Under the pieces are notes generated by a model. It was not told where the DNA came from, did no database searches, and saw only the letters and a list, made by a program, of their open reading frames with translations. DNA of 64,000 bases, taken from assembly GCF_037975245.1 (NCBI RefSeq), contig NC_092565.1, positions 8,342,999 through 8,406,998 of the forward strand, read 5' to 3'. How positions within the stretch are numbered: position 1 is the stretch's first letter; each line of letters opens with the position of its first letter. The translations under genes were made by a program, and so were the position numbers. This stretch comes from Apostichopus japonicus. Taxonomy: Eukaryota > Echinodermata > Holothuroidea > Aspidochirotida > Stichopodidae. This document shows positions 23,711-37,399 of the stretch, piece by piece.

Positions 23711-25370
23711 CTCTACAGATCAGTGAAAATTTGACCAAACTTATGAAGCTTGCACGTAAATGATATACTAGACTGTTTTTTTTTTTAAAACAGGTTATGA
23801 AAAGTATCTTTAATATCTTTAAACAGTAAGATACAATAGTTAAACTCACTCTTCCATCTTTTTTCTCTATGGTACTTGTTCCTTTGCTTTTTGGACTCTT
23901 GGATAAACTCTTTTGTTCTGCGAAGGATACCAGTATATCATCTTAAAACATGTCTTTAAGCCATATATAACACAGTTCTCCTCTTCTGTTGTTGCCTCCA
24001 CACTGGTGTCGTACATCACAGGAAACCTCACCCTTGACTTAGATATTTGGCTTTTCAATTCCTGCTGGAAAAAGAAACAGCAAAGTATTCATCATTTGAA
24101 AAAAAATTAAATAAAGTTGTCACCACAAAGTTATGTGAGATTTGCTTCCACTATAGACTCAAAAACCAATCCCAAAGTTTGAAGCAGACTGTATAAAGCT
24201 GAAAATTTGAACGAGAGTGTCATCACCATTGCAACCAGAATCAAATGCCCAGAATACAGAGATAATAAAACATGGGCTAAACCTTTGTTTGTTTTTATGA
24301 TCTTTAAAAATATAAAATTTTAGAAACAGAAATGCACTGAGCCAACTTATTTATAGGCCTAATCGTTTTTAGTTGTTATTTTGCTTGCTCACATAACAAG
24401 CCTGTTTAGACCTAGGCTAGAGGAGAATCAGTACTTTGTTACACTAAGTTTGTCTTTCGGTCGTTTTGATTTAGTCTTACTAGTAGTACTAAAGTACATA
24501 ATGGACCGGCGAAGACTAGAGAATACCCAGAGTTTTAGCAACTGCGTTAAACTGTATCATCTGATCTATTATTTACTGTACGTCAATGAGTTTCATTCAA
24601 TCTAGGATCAAAAAGAGAAAGCTAATTAATCTTAACCTTTAAACTTTGCTTCTAAACAGATATGCTTGAATTACAAATAAATGTCAAAAAACATCATAAG
24701 CTACGAATCGATGCATATACATATACATAAACAGAATAATTTGAATTCGCGCAAGTGAACCCTGCACTACATTGGACAGAAAAAAACGTGCAATTAGACC
24801 AAACTAAACATACTAAATTTTCCGTTACTTCTACATAAAATATCAATACAAATAAAACAACTTACTCTTTTGGCAGTATACTAAAAGCACATGTTATAAT
24901 AACTTCAGACTATCAAGCTTTCCTGAGAAAAACGGTTAATACTTCTTACAGTAAACAAGTCGACCGTGAAGGAATGTCGCAATTGTTTCCTAGCGTGACC
25001 GGAAATTAAATACTAAAAAATGATAAATGAAAAGGTTAAATAGAACTGAAGCGTGCATCCCGACTGCTCGCAACATATAATACCGTTGACTAGCCAACAT
25101 AATTTGTTCAGCCTACTGTGACTGTACGTTTGAAGGTCTAGCCTTGCTTATTCAATACCACAAAGCCTACCCATTTAGATTCACATGGGAAATTACAGGA
25201 AATCTTTACCAAATGAGTGTAGACTTCAAATAAACTATTGAGACTTATAGTTCCAGCATTTGTTTGGGAATAAATTAGAAGATTATGTGCCACTGTTCAA
25301 TCTAGCCCAATACACACATAACACATTGTTAATTGGTGTTTAGAATGCACACTTTAGTGTTGAGAGTGCA
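23711..25370. other. Interior of CACTG element, no gene seen
   Basis: This is AT-rich sequence between the foldback and the right end of the element. Open frames are short (63-95 codons) and unrecognised. No transposase motif was found. Confidence 0.4.
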
Positions 25371-25439
25371 TTGACTAACGTTACAGACTTATTTAACGTT
25401 AGTCCGTGGCAATATTGACTAGTTTATTTTTTCAGTGTA

Positions 25440-26275
25440 TAATCGGAATAGGAGTACAGGGAACTATTAACGAGAATACGAGTACAGGTAATTATATACT
25501 ATAGGATACGAGTACAGGTAATTATAAACGAGAATACGAGTACAGGTAATTATATACTAGGATACGAGTACAGGTAATTATATACTAGATTACGAGTACA
25601 GGTAATTATATACTAGGATACGAGTACAGGGAAAATATACCGGAATACAAATACAGGAAATAATATACTAGGATACGAGTACAGGTAATTATATACTAGG
25701 ATACGAGTACAGGTAATTATATACTAGGATACGAGTACAGGTAATTATATACTAGGATACGAGTACAGGTAACTAGCTATGATAAGAGTGCAGGTAATTA
25801 TATACTAGATTACGAGTACAGGGAACTATTAACGAGAATACGAGAACAGGTAAATATATACCATGATACAAGAACAGGTAATTGTATACTAGTCTATGAG
25901 AACAGGTAATTATATACTAGGATACGAGTACAAGTAATTATATACTAGATTACGAGTACAGGGAAAATATACCGGAATACGAGTACAGGAAACAATATAC
26001 TAGGATACGAGTACAGGTAATTATATAATAGGATACGAAGTAAGGTAATTATATACTAGATTACGAGTACAGGGAAAATATACCGGAATACGAATACAGG
26101 TAACAATATACTAGGATACGAGTACAGGTAATTATATAATAGGATACGAGTACATGTAATTATATACTATAGGATACGAGTACAGGTAATCATATAGGAT
26201 ACGAGTACAGATACTTGTATTAAAACCACGAGTACAGGTAACTATACACCGGAATGCGAGTACCGGTAACTATAT
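25440..26275. repeat. Minisatellite, about 28-bp unit
   Basis: About 30 copies of a unit of the form ggatacgagtacaggtaat followed by tatatacta run in tandem. Variants include 'gggaaaatataccggaatac'. A single unit fragment (cgagtacaggta, about 21151-21162) lies on the far side of the CACTG element, showing that the array was split by that insertion. Confidence 0.92.
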
Positions 26276-26279
26276 CCAG

Positions 26280-29200
26280 GAAACATCGTAAAAGGATCCT
26301 GACAGGAATTTGGCATATTTCATTTTTGGTGAAAATTGGACAATTTTGTAAGACCTTGTTATATTTATACTTATACTGATACCTTCTTATTTGGAAAGAA
26401 AAATATACTTAATTCTTCATCATCATTTCATATGCCAATTGAAGCTTAGCTTCAGAAGAGCTCCGCTGAAAACTCGAGGAAAAACCATCACTGTGAGCTA
26501 TATTGTAATGCTTTTCATTTTGTGAAACTGCATCATATTGTAAAATTTTAGCCCAAATCGAGACCTTTTCAATGTAGTCATTCCCAAAATTACATACGTT
26601 GAGTAAAGAATTCTTCTTTTAAAGTCTCAGTAAATGTTTGCCGAAATTTAAACTTCGACCTTTTCAGCTAACTGCAAAAAAAGCTCAGTGAAAATGACAC
26701 CGTTCTATGCAATTTCCGTATCAATATTCATTATTTTTATTGATTTATAAAATTGATAAAATTCGCCAGATTTATTAACGAATCAATCAAAATTTGCAAG
26801 CCCCGGCCCAACAGCTCATGAGCCAATCAAATCTCTCTGTTTTGTTTACGACCGTTAGGCCTATGACTACTTTCACTTTCGTGATTAGCCTGTGTTAGGT
26901 CCCTTCTATTGAATAGTATCTTTCTTTCGGTCTTACCGATGTAACTTGCGAAATTGTGTCATTTCCTTCCATTGCAATGAATGAACAAGTGTTTTCAGAC
27001 GTTTCATCCGTGCAGTTGGGTCAAAAGGGTGGACGATACGAGTAAATAGAGGTTACATTTGTTTAATGAACATGCTGAAATGGGAGGTCGCAGTGATTAT
27101 ATTGCAAATCGTTCGCGCAATAAGGGCAACAGAAAATACATTTCTTTCACTCGATTGCGAAAGCTTTTCTCCATTAAACCCACCTGGTCAGAGTGCATTT
27201 AGAATAAGAAACACTGAATCTGCTTCGGAATTTTTTTTTTTCCGAAATTCATCAGCAAACATATTGAGACTTTAAAATTTCATAATAATTTCCCAATCAT
27301 TATTATTCGACATTATCAAACACTGATCATGTCATTTACGTTCAGTCGAATGCATATAGTCTTGTCACCAAAAGATATGTCCTATACGTAAAGTGGACTC
27401 CATTTAGTTGTCCTGTCATTGATAGAGATGTCATATACCTAAAGTGGACTCCACCTATAGTTGTTCTGTCCCAAAAAGGTATCATGCCTGTACCCAGGGC
27501 TCCATATATATAGTTGTAGCTTATGTTATAGTTGTAGATTCCCCTCTCGGCATGTTTACAAGTCAAGAGTCAAACTTTATCAGGGAATGATTAAATCACT
27601 GGCATAAACTTGCCTTTTCCCGTTTGGTAAATAATTGTTTTATGATTTCACATAGTAGGCTTGTTTGACTATAATGTATGTGTTATCGCATGAAACTATA
27701 TATATGAAGACTGTATAGTAACATGAACCGTGATATCAGTATTGGCGTATTCTCATATATACTAGTCGATGATCAGTTAAAATTCACAAGAACGGAGAAT
27801 GGGTTCCTCTTTGTTAAGCTGGTCCACGGGGAGCTCTCGCCAAGGCAGGCCGCGACACTAATGATCCACTTAACACTAACGACGCCACAAGTGACAATCT
27901 GGATTCAGTCTTGGAATCACCTAAAATGCTTTGCCGTGACGCGATTACACCCTAATGACCGGGCATTAAATGCAAAGCGTTAGCAATCTTGAGGTACAGT
28001 TTATATTCCCCAACGTTTTCCAATCGAGCGTTTAATATCCTACTAATTGTTAGGCTACAAGTACTTGCAGTTTATCCCTTGAAATTCGAAGCGATATTTA
28101 TGGAGCCTGCTGTAGAAACCGGCTCTTATATACTTTCAACTGATGTGGTAAGATAAAAATCGGCAAGAAAAGTACCCGCATTGAATTCTGCGCTTTTTGC
28201 TGAGATGAAAATTGACCTTACTAATTGGTAACTATTTCCGCATCTCACTTCTTCTCACGTTCTTCTACACTACTACAGGGAATTGTGTAAAAGCATGAAA
28301 CCGCTCGAGTATGTCAACGAAATCGGTATGTGAATGGCATATATCATCCGATAGTAGACGACTATAACAAGAAATTGAGATACGGTACTTCTGCAATACG
28401 ATGCATGCTATTGACCGCATTATGGAGTATGGATCACGTTATTCCTAACATTGATAACGGTCGCAGCACGATAAGAACTGCATGGCAAGTCTAACGCTCT
28501 AGGATAATTTTCACGTTCCCCTTATTCATTGGTGTGCAATTAATATGGTATCAAAACATAATATTTAAACTCGCTTCAATAATACACCAATTACACACTA
28601 TTCGGAGGATATCTGGAAGTATACGTTACATCACACCCATGAAATTTATATTAAAAAAAAAATTATAGAAATTATCAATTTTATAACAGAAAGAGTTTTG
28701 GAAGATTTGAATTGATTTTTTTTTTCCTGATATGGAGTTAAAATATACAACCCAAGGGGTGAAAACTATTATTAAAAAAAACCTGAATGCCTCATTTTGA
28801 GCTTAAGATATAGCCACACATACCATATACGCATGTATAAACCTGATTCCGTCGATGAATAACATGAAAATACCGAACGGCAGATTTTTTTTGCTTAAAA
28901 CATGAAATCACTTGCGACAGAATTCATAAATAAATTACGAGCCGTGCGCCTGATTTGTAAAGAGAGGGAAGAAAGAAAGAAGCGCTCAAACACGAAGCTT
29001 ATGACGGTGACTATTGGAGTACTCGTTGGGACGCAACAAGGAGCTTCTTAGCTGTCCCCTGGCGGGCATCACACCTCCAGTAAATTCTACTGAACATTTA
29101 AAGGAGAGAGCTTAGGGTTGCTTAATTACAGTCTCGATTGGACCTCCCCGCCTTCCCGTTATCTAAATTGCTGCCTCTCAAATCAGCCTCTTGAGCAATC

Positions 29201-31300
29201 CACGTGAGCTCAAGACCCAAATTGTCCGGAAAACCTCTCGTCGATCTCCATCAATTTAGGTAATTGTCCTGGTACTTCTAAAATGGAATTTTAAACGAGG
29301 AGTTAAGAGGTTGCGCTGGGGATGGTTTCTCGTACTTGACATAAATTGCTGGAAGCGTAAGAAGAGATAAATGGCAAAAGACTTGAATAAGATGGAGAGA
29401 TGCATGTGTAAAGATCTGGGTGGACACGGGATGGGTTTGCTAACGGAACTGATAGGAATTACAGAAAAGCGACTTTCATCATTCGCACTTGATATGATAC
29501 AGTCTTGAGTGTGCACTGATTTCGAAAATTGGGTTAAAAGCAGGTTTTTCGTACCTGTCAATGTGTATTTACATACTGGCGTTCGATATACCTCTTCCGA
29601 ATTTGATCAAGCTTTTCAATATGAGTTTGGTTGAATTTGATGTGTAATTGGTGATCACTCGTGACCATTCAAGCGGGTAATCAGAGAGCCAAAACCTCTT
29701 GGTAATTATTTTCTTTGTCGAGATTGTTATTGAACATTGTGATCACGTAGTAAAACGTAGCCAGATTCTATAGAAAAGTACATATGGACTGCTTTATATA
29801 TATATACATACATTACCATGCATGCAGCAGAAACACTCCCTACGCACCTCAGGATAAGAATACTTATACAGGGAGGCAGGAAAACTGGATTATGGTTTCA
29901 GTAAAGTACATCCTTATAGACGAATATTGTGTCTTTCTGCCTGATTTGATTGACAGCTCATATATCTTTACAAATGCAGATGCTTTCGGCAAGTCTATAG
30001 GTTTAGCATTATCCCATCATGCATTGATGTTTACTACAGAGGATACTATATAGCAGGTCTTTCAGGGCGGCATACAACAGCAGGACCTATAAGCCAGCCA
30101 ATGATTTTCATGGGTAAACTCAGAAACGCTACTGTTAGTTTGCTTATGTGGAAACATACTTTTAATGAAAAATGTTTTCAGGTCACAGTAAAATGTTTGG
30201 TATATGTATACATGATGCAACAATTATTCCCAAGCATTTTTTGTTGTTGTTAAATTATCCTTGTACTTTACTAAGTGTTCATTGTCGGTATAGCTCACGT
30301 TGAAACACAGACAGCCATAAATACATATTGTAATAGGCCTATTTTCACCATGATATTTTCAAACCTACATATTCTTGCTAGTATAGTTCAAATGACGTCG
30401 ACTGATAACAGATAATCATGTCCTCTCCTCCACGCACGGTGTATATATATACGCGCTGTATATATAAAGGTATATTTCGCGTTTGAACCTATTTGCCTCC
30501 TCTTCTCTAAGCCATTGTAGATTTGTTGTTGAACCGACACATTTTCTTACTCATATCATGGTTCATCCCCACTCATCTACACGGAGGGAGAATCAAGGTT
30601 GCTTTTTTTTCGAGAGAAGAAACAGGCTGTTTAACTTAGTTTGTTGGGCCGCGTGCAAGTCAAATCCCCCTGAAAAGAACTAAAGCCCCTTGCAAGACAT
30701 CTGTCTTCAGGGCAGTGCTTCTGATAAGGAGTCGTTTGCATTAGAATGCAAATAAGATAGAATAAACGCCTACTAATGACGGTTATACCTTTCAGATATT
30801 GGGTACAAAGCTGGTTAAAAGTCGATCTAAATTGCCCGATGAATATGACTCCTATTTTTGTAAATCTAGTCCAGTAATCAAATGAATAAATTACTATCGA
30901 ACTGTTTTGAAGCGTTAGGAGCCAAGGTCGTAAGACAAACTAAATCGTGAAAGCAATTAGCGGCTGAACTACTTTAGGTTGATCGGTTACATGCAAGGTT
31001 TCCTATTGTCATTTAATAAAGCTTTTTAGTCAATTACAAGTCTAAAGTAGTTGTGATCCGTCAGTTACGTGTGCCTCGTTTCCTACATTTATCAGTCAAA
31101 TGCATCTTTAATGAGCAGAACGCAACAAAGAGAATGCAGGGCTATATGGAAAGTATTTTGTTATTTTAAGATGTTGTAACTTTTCAAGCTAAATAGTTAA
31201 GTGAAATGTGTTTTTACATTTTATTTTTCCGTTTTCGGACTAGTTTGGAAACCCTGATTCAAAAAGAGGTGTTCCAGCGACATATACACTGCAGAATAAC
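26280..31300. other. No supported gene
   Basis: This is mainly unique AT-rich DNA. Part of it, about 28920-29300, is less AT-rich and free of repeats and may be functional non-coding DNA, but no motif proves it. Two imperfect copies of a segment containing 'aaagtggactccat...agttgt.ctgtc' lie at about 27388-27470. Open frames of 66-101 codons have no recognised content. Confidence 0.4.
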
Positions 31301-31525
31301 GTATATTGCCTGTAGTGGTACTCTTTGAAGCTCTGCGTGGCAAAACAACAGTAAATATACCGACAATAAGGTATATTGCCTGTAGTGGTACTCTTTGAAG
31401 CTCTGCGTGACAAAACAACAGTAAATATACCAACAATAACGTATATTGCCTGTATAGCTGTATAGTGGAACTCATTGAAAGCTCTGCATGACAAAACAAT
31501 TCCAGCAAATATCCAACAATACGGT
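31301..31525. repeat. Tandem repeat, 70-bp unit, three copies
   Basis: Units begin with GTATATTGCCTG at 31301, 31371 and 31441. The first two differ at very few positions; the third has an insertion and more changes. The minus-strand frames running through it are artefacts of the repeat. Confidence 0.9.
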
Positions 31526-32139
31526 GTATAGATATTTCACAAATATCCAGAACGGTGATGAAATTGCATCTTGGTAGGTTGGAAGGACCATGTGGGGTTT
31601 AATGTCCACAAACATGTCTGGTTATGATACTGGCCATCATTGTGGCGATTCTATATGAGCTAATGACGTACTTTGATAATCACTCGCCATATCCACCAAT
31701 ACCATGTCACCTTATATAGCATCACAGTTAGGTTAAATGGTAAGGGTAACTTCCCAAAAGTCCGAAAGAAAATGCATCCCTTCAAAACAAAAGAATGCAT
31801 TTTGTTTGTGTCAAATCCTTCACAAACAGGAAGCTTTGCGATCAGGGATGTGGATAACAACGAATCTAATAACTATCGTAAAATAATATATTGATCTATT
31901 TACCTGAGAGTGTAAAGGTAAAACTAATAATAACAGTGTCAGAAGAACAACAACAACACAGTAATAACAATAATTATGATGATGATTGGAAGCCTACCTT
32001 TCATGTGGGCTCAAGATATTCTGGGAAAAGATACGTGCTCCATTTAACTTCGTCTTTTCATCTTCTGAAATCTCGAAGCCTTGTCTATAAACTACCCTCG
32101 GCAAGAAACAAATGCCCGCAAGAAGACCAATAGACCAGA

Positions 32140-33345
32140 AAAAAAAACGTCAAGAGTTGGCTTCCCAGTAAAGCCTAAGCTCTATCCTAACACAGCGCAA
32201 AGATGATGACTCGGAGTCTCACTTAGACACAAGTCGAACAACAGGCTCCATTCAATCATTGGGAACAAAAATCCAGATGCTCAAAGAGCTGAAGAGACAT
32301 TCCTGAAAAGAGTTCGGAATCCTTCAATAGGATTTCTCCAAAGCCATTGATGAGTTGAGAGACAGTGTTAAAGAACTAAACACAATGAAACAAAGGTATT
32401 CAATGAAATATGTGACTCTCTGGAGATAAAAGGTAGAGCGACTCGAGGCCGGAAATCCCAATGTCCAAAACTTTTACCTGGAGTTCCAATTCATACACCA
32501 CCACTCCAGGGCTTTAGTGTAGATTATATATTTTTTTCTCCATATTTCTCCTCGTAAATTATGTCCCATTCTGTCATTGATACGTCACGGTCAACCAGGA
32601 ATCCAGTCAGACCATGCTTGCAGTTTTCTTGGGTCCTGGCTACTGAAAATTAAATAATTCGTTACTAAGTTATCACGACTTTGTCGACACTATTAGCAAA
32701 TTTATTTGAAAATGAGAGTGGTGAGGATCCTCCTCGCTCTGGGAAAACCTAAAAAAGTAAACAGATTCGTAGTGCCAGCATTAATTTTTCAAAGCGTAAG
32801 GCCCTGCAGGGAATGATGTTGTAGAGAAAATACCCTCATTCGAAAAGATTGCTAGTCTTGCGCATTATCTTTCTATTTTGAATTAGTAGAAACTAGGGTC
32901 GAGTTCTGTGAAGCTCGGAATGAATTATTCCTCTATTACGACCAGAAAATTTACAAGGAACAATCATTCGTTCTAGAGTCCGTTGGGTTGAGCGCGGCTG
33001 AAGAGAAATACCAGTTAAATTTTAAAATTTGAGAAACGAATAAATTTAATAATATGATTTATAAAAATAAAGGTTCTGATAGAGTTAATTGTTTGCAGCG
33101 ATGATAATACTATAATAAAAGAAATTAAGCCTTTGTACGACAAGTTGTATGCATCTGAACAACTGTTCCCCAAATGTTGTTTTTCAAATATCTTCCCCCG
33201 CGAAAGATTTATGTATGGAAGCTTCTATCAACTGTGAGGGATTTCTAACCATTGAATAATGCAGCAACTCATTAATATCCTTACAAAACGACAAGGCTCC
33301 TGGCAGCGATGGTCTTGCATCTAATTTCTACAAACAAAATTAGCA
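32140..33345 (+). pseudogene. Decayed L1-like non-LTR retrotransposon
   Basis: Pieces of a LINE lie in order on the plus strand. A coiled-coil stretch like an ORF1 protein (DELRDSVKELNTMKQ, about 32349-32393) comes first. Next is GTIIRSRVRWVERG (about 32957-32998), typical of the segment between endonuclease and reverse transcriptase. IKEIKPLYDKLYASEQ follows (about 33115-33162). Last is the reverse-transcriptase start LQNDKAPGSDGLASNFYK (33281-33334). Frameshifts and stops separate them, and the distances are shorter than in a full element, so it has large deletions. The catalytic half is absent. L1/Tx1-type is my reading of the motif style. Confidence 0.7.
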
Positions 33346-33359
33346 TTTAAAACAATAAC

Positions 33360-33510
33360 AATTTCAACAGCAAGAGCAATAATAATAATAACAACAACAA
33401 CAACCAAAATATTAATAATTACAATAATAATCATAACAATTACAATAAAAATAATAACAATAATAATAAACATAATAATAAGAAGAACAATAATAATAAT
33501 AATAATGTCT
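33360..33510. repeat. (AAT/AAC)n microsatellite
   Basis: Trinucleotide-rich run of AAT, AAC and AAG. It begins just past the LINE remnant and could have grown from an A-rich tail. The opposite-strand poly-isoleucine frame is an artefact. Confidence 0.85.
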
Positions 33511-33519
33511 TTATTCCAG

Positions 33520-36500
33520 TCGATATATTCTATACATGTTAACTGTTTACAATCTCGCACATTTTATTTTGCCTAATAGTAACCTGTTAAAGAGCTACCA
33601 ATTGTATCGTCGGGTAATAAGTTTACACCACATTTACATTTTCAAAACCTTTCAAATTGAACACAATTCATATGGGGCCCTTCGCTTATTACAAGCTATG
33701 TTTTTTTATTTCGATTTAAAGCGCAAAAGTTTCTTTTTAAGGGCTAAATTGGTAATTTAATGCATGGCAATTATTCTTACTGTCCTCATTATTCACGCCC
33801 GTCGGCGTGCGGAGGTGTGCCCTAGTTGTTTACGCATTGTAATCTACTGACGATCATCATAATAATATTTAATTGCTTGTCATTGACTTTTAATTTTAAT
33901 ATCAAAATCATTTTTGCGAGCCCCGATTTTCAAGTAAATTATTCTCCTTGAATATTTTCTCCATGTAAAGGTATCGAGAATCCATCCTTAATCAACGATT
34001 GTAAATTGTCAGAATAAATGATGGATAACTCTACAAATGAAGAAATAAAAGAGTAGCTTAATTTGAGACCCAAGGTTCTTATTTTGTAAAAGTTAAAAAC
34101 GATTTTCCATCATACGTTATTTATGAGATCATAGGACGCATAACGGCTGTGGGAAAAGCAACAGATACGACGTATTAATCATTTGAAATAGTTGATAAAA
34201 AAAAGTGAATTTATTGCACAAAGGAGGAAGCGATCTGAAAGTCATGTTCATCAAATGATCCAGCAGCGACATCACTTGTCATCTTCTTCGCTTATAGGAT
34301 CTTGATCATATTACGCTTTTGGTATCGTAACGATCAAGATATCATTTGAGTATTGATCAAGATATCGATTGGTATTAATCAATACACCATTTTGGTATAT
34401 ATCGTCCGAGCACATATCGTTATAATATTTTTCTCGTGGTTAAGGTGAGCCCCCCCCCCTCCCCACCTCTTGCCACCTCACACAGAAATTCAAACTCAAC
34501 AAAGGAGATTTATACCCTCAGTAACTCTCAGAATGCACCACTTGGCGTTCAAAAGTGATGTCACAAAGCTTATGCTAGAATGGGGGGGGGGGGGGCTGGG
34601 GTCTATGTGTAATCTTTAGAAGGTAAAACTTAAAGGTTTAAAGTCATTACATATTCTATGAAATCTGTGATGCTTTCGGTTATATTATCTCATTCATTCT
34701 CAGTTGCGATATATAATATATAATCATTTATACATAAGTTTTCTGGTTGTTAATAACCCTTAAAGCCATGTATTAAGACATTTTGACGAGTGTGACCATA
34801 TTTTGTCCTTATCGACTTCCTTAATAAATTAGCTTTTGAATTACAAACCAATGGCTTCTACTATATAGAAGGAAAACGTAATAACGAGATACACATATCG
34901 GTCATAGTCCTTATCATTTTAAAGCAGTATCACTCAAAACTGACAGCAGTCATTCAAGCACTAAGAAATATTTATTACCTTAACAAATTGACTAAATTTC
35001 CCCTTGATTCTGATAAACTATGAAATCGTGATTAAGAGGTTGGGTATAGAGTGAGTCTTTAGGTAGTAACTTGGTGATTCACGATTAACCATAAATCTTT
35101 CTCTTATCTGCTTTGACCCACATTAACACGTTGCCCGGGGATCAGCAAGCAAACATTTGTGTTGCGGATAGATATAAAACTAAAAAAAAATATTTTACCC
35201 GAGTTGGAAAAAAGCGATAAAACTTACGAAATTTATTGTATTGGTAAATCGTTTCGATCGGTAACCGGTGAGTCAATGAGTTTCGCTCTCCGCGTGGGAA
35301 AGATTGGGTTTAATTGAGTCATGGTAATTGTTCGCCAAAGAATACGAATCGGATCTATGTTCACACTTAATCCGCAACGGTCAACAAATAGTTCTCTATA
35401 GCAAACAGTAAAACGCTGTGGTAGTATCATGTTTAATTGTCTCTCTTTGATACAAGTACTTTGCCAAGGTAATCATGGCTACGGTAATGTCATTATGCGC
35501 AGTCTGTTTGTACGCAGAATTGTTCAGGTATACATGAAATATCTAATTCCTACACTGAACCATCTGTTTATATTTTCTTTTACTTATCTCCCTATAAAAT
35601 ATTTTATCAACATGGGACTCGGTGGTGTTCCCGTGCAATCATAGTTTCAACTAAAAAGTGATGTCATCAACCCAATAATGTTTCTGATTGATCCTGCAGT
35701 TCATCTGTTGCTTGTACTGCAGTTTGATTATACTCGTTCGAGGCTAGTCTGAACGCATTAGTCTCATAGATGTTACCGGACATGGGTTTTGCGTTGATCT
35801 TGGTGAATTTGTAATATTATTTGATATTGAACGACATAAAAATGCAGAAGGCATTATTAGCCAACTTTTCGTTCAGGAAACGTGGGGAAGGACAAACGTT
35901 CCTTTAGCTCAAATGAACTTTGACTGCTACAGAAAACAATTCGTTTCTTTGAACTCACAACGAGTGCATCTACAGACCACGTATAGAGTCATGTCCTTTT
36001 TGAGTTGGAGAGAGTTGGCAAGCCTGTTCGTCAGAAGAACACATACACAGATACAAAGATACACACACACACTTCATCATTATCACAAAGATTCCCTTTT
36101 GCCCCTTGGCAAAGGGATCATATCGCTGACAGCATTGTAAGGGTATACTATATGAACGTCACCATTGGTATAACTGTAAATGGAATCGCTTCCTTCCCCT
36201 TATATACCTTAAGAACCGTAGATTAGACATAAGAAGGATGACATGAACTTCTGACAAAATAAGCCCGATGTTGGATATCTGATTATGAATAATAAAGTCA
36301 CTATACAGTGTTGCCATATATGTTTATGGTGACGTAATTGTGTGGATGGGTCGGTGTTTTGAGTCGGTCGGTAGATAGGTAGGTAGGTACATATGTTTTT
36401 CTTCCTATACTTACCTATTCCCCCTACCCGTTGAGTAATTATTCGAATACAGTAATGAACACATTTATAATCTTCGATTTATGTTCATTATGTATTTCTG

Positions 36501-37395
36501 ACACAAAATTCGTCTACACAATCTATACAGACAATGTAATGGTATATTGTTCGCATTTACATTAATTCATTTGAGTCTCAAGCCATTACATAAAGAATAC
36601 TGTCCAAGTGCCCAACACAATGTGTTGTGTAATTATGATAGTATAATAACAATAATAAAACCATAGCAGTGATATTAGTCAATGTCATCATAGTAATAAT
36701 AGAACAGAAATTTATCTTGGTTTTTACACTTTTCTTATGTTACAAACCACCCGTAAAATTTCACAAGTTTCAAAAAAGGAAAACTGTAGCAATACGTGGA
36801 AATAAATTTCAACAGACATGAGCACCATGCGAGAGCCAAAGTGCATTATAATTTGTATGTGTATATGATACCGAGAGTTTGCAGGAATCTTCAAAACTTT
36901 AGTCATTTATGTTTGTATGCGATTTGTATAGTTCATAAAGTACACGTGTAATCACAGTATAGCTGCAGTTACTAGAGATATTAGTTATTCACTGAGAAAC
37001 TGTACTGCAGTTCTAGTTACATAATAGCAATTTCTGTGCTTCGGAGATAAATATTAATAAAACCGTATCTGCATATAACAGATACTTACGGAATTCACAA
37101 TATCGTCAGATCACAGTTACTCATGGAATAACAATATCAGCACATCACATTTATTCACGGAATAGCAATATCACCAGATCAAAGCTACTCACAGCATATA
37201 TGCAGTAACTGCAGGTCATTATTGCGGTATAGAACTGCAGGTCAAAACTACCCCATATATAATGCCAATAGCTGGGCAATAAGGGCACTCACTGAATAGT
37301 AAATACCATCAGATCAGAGCTAAATTATAGTAATATCTACATATATCTCAGTTACAATATAACACTAGTAGTAAGTAATTCCCAGTTACGCATAT
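33520..37395. other. No supported gene; scattered simple repeats
   Basis: No coding exon was recognised. A C tract lies near 34450-34462 and a G tract near 34582-34595. From 36960 to 37330 there are loose repeats around 'cagttactcacggaata' and 'tatcaccagatca' that grade into the 37.4-kb satellite. A minus-strand AATAAA signal occurs at 37150-37155, the first I noticed downstream of the homeobox gene. Confidence 0.4.
36040..36115. repeat. Terminal fragment of the TGACCTTTGACC-family repeat
   Basis: A CA-rich tract is followed by a hairpin, GATTCCCTTTTGCC with GGCAAAGGGATC, matching in place and form the ends of the copies at 4640-5165 and 13060-13550. Only the terminal part is present. Confidence 0.5.
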
Positions 37396-37399
37396 AATA

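Larger units (their letters stand above)
21163..25437. mobile_element. CACTG-ended non-autonomous DNA transposon (CMC-like)
   Basis: The ends CACTGAAAA (21163-21171) and TTTTCAGTG (25429-25437) are inverted, with TA on both outer sides (21161-21162 and 25438-25439). The left flank carries the unit 'cgagtacaggta' of the minisatellite that resumes immediately to the right (25440 onward), so the element split that array at a TA. CACTR termini, short target duplications and many short subterminal motifs are features of the EnSpm/CACTA-Mirage-Chapaev group. I saw no transposase; open frames inside are under 100 codons. The 4,275-bp span includes the foldback at 22181-23710. The class is inferred. 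The boundaries rest on the minisatellite disruption and are stronger. Confidence 0.65.
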
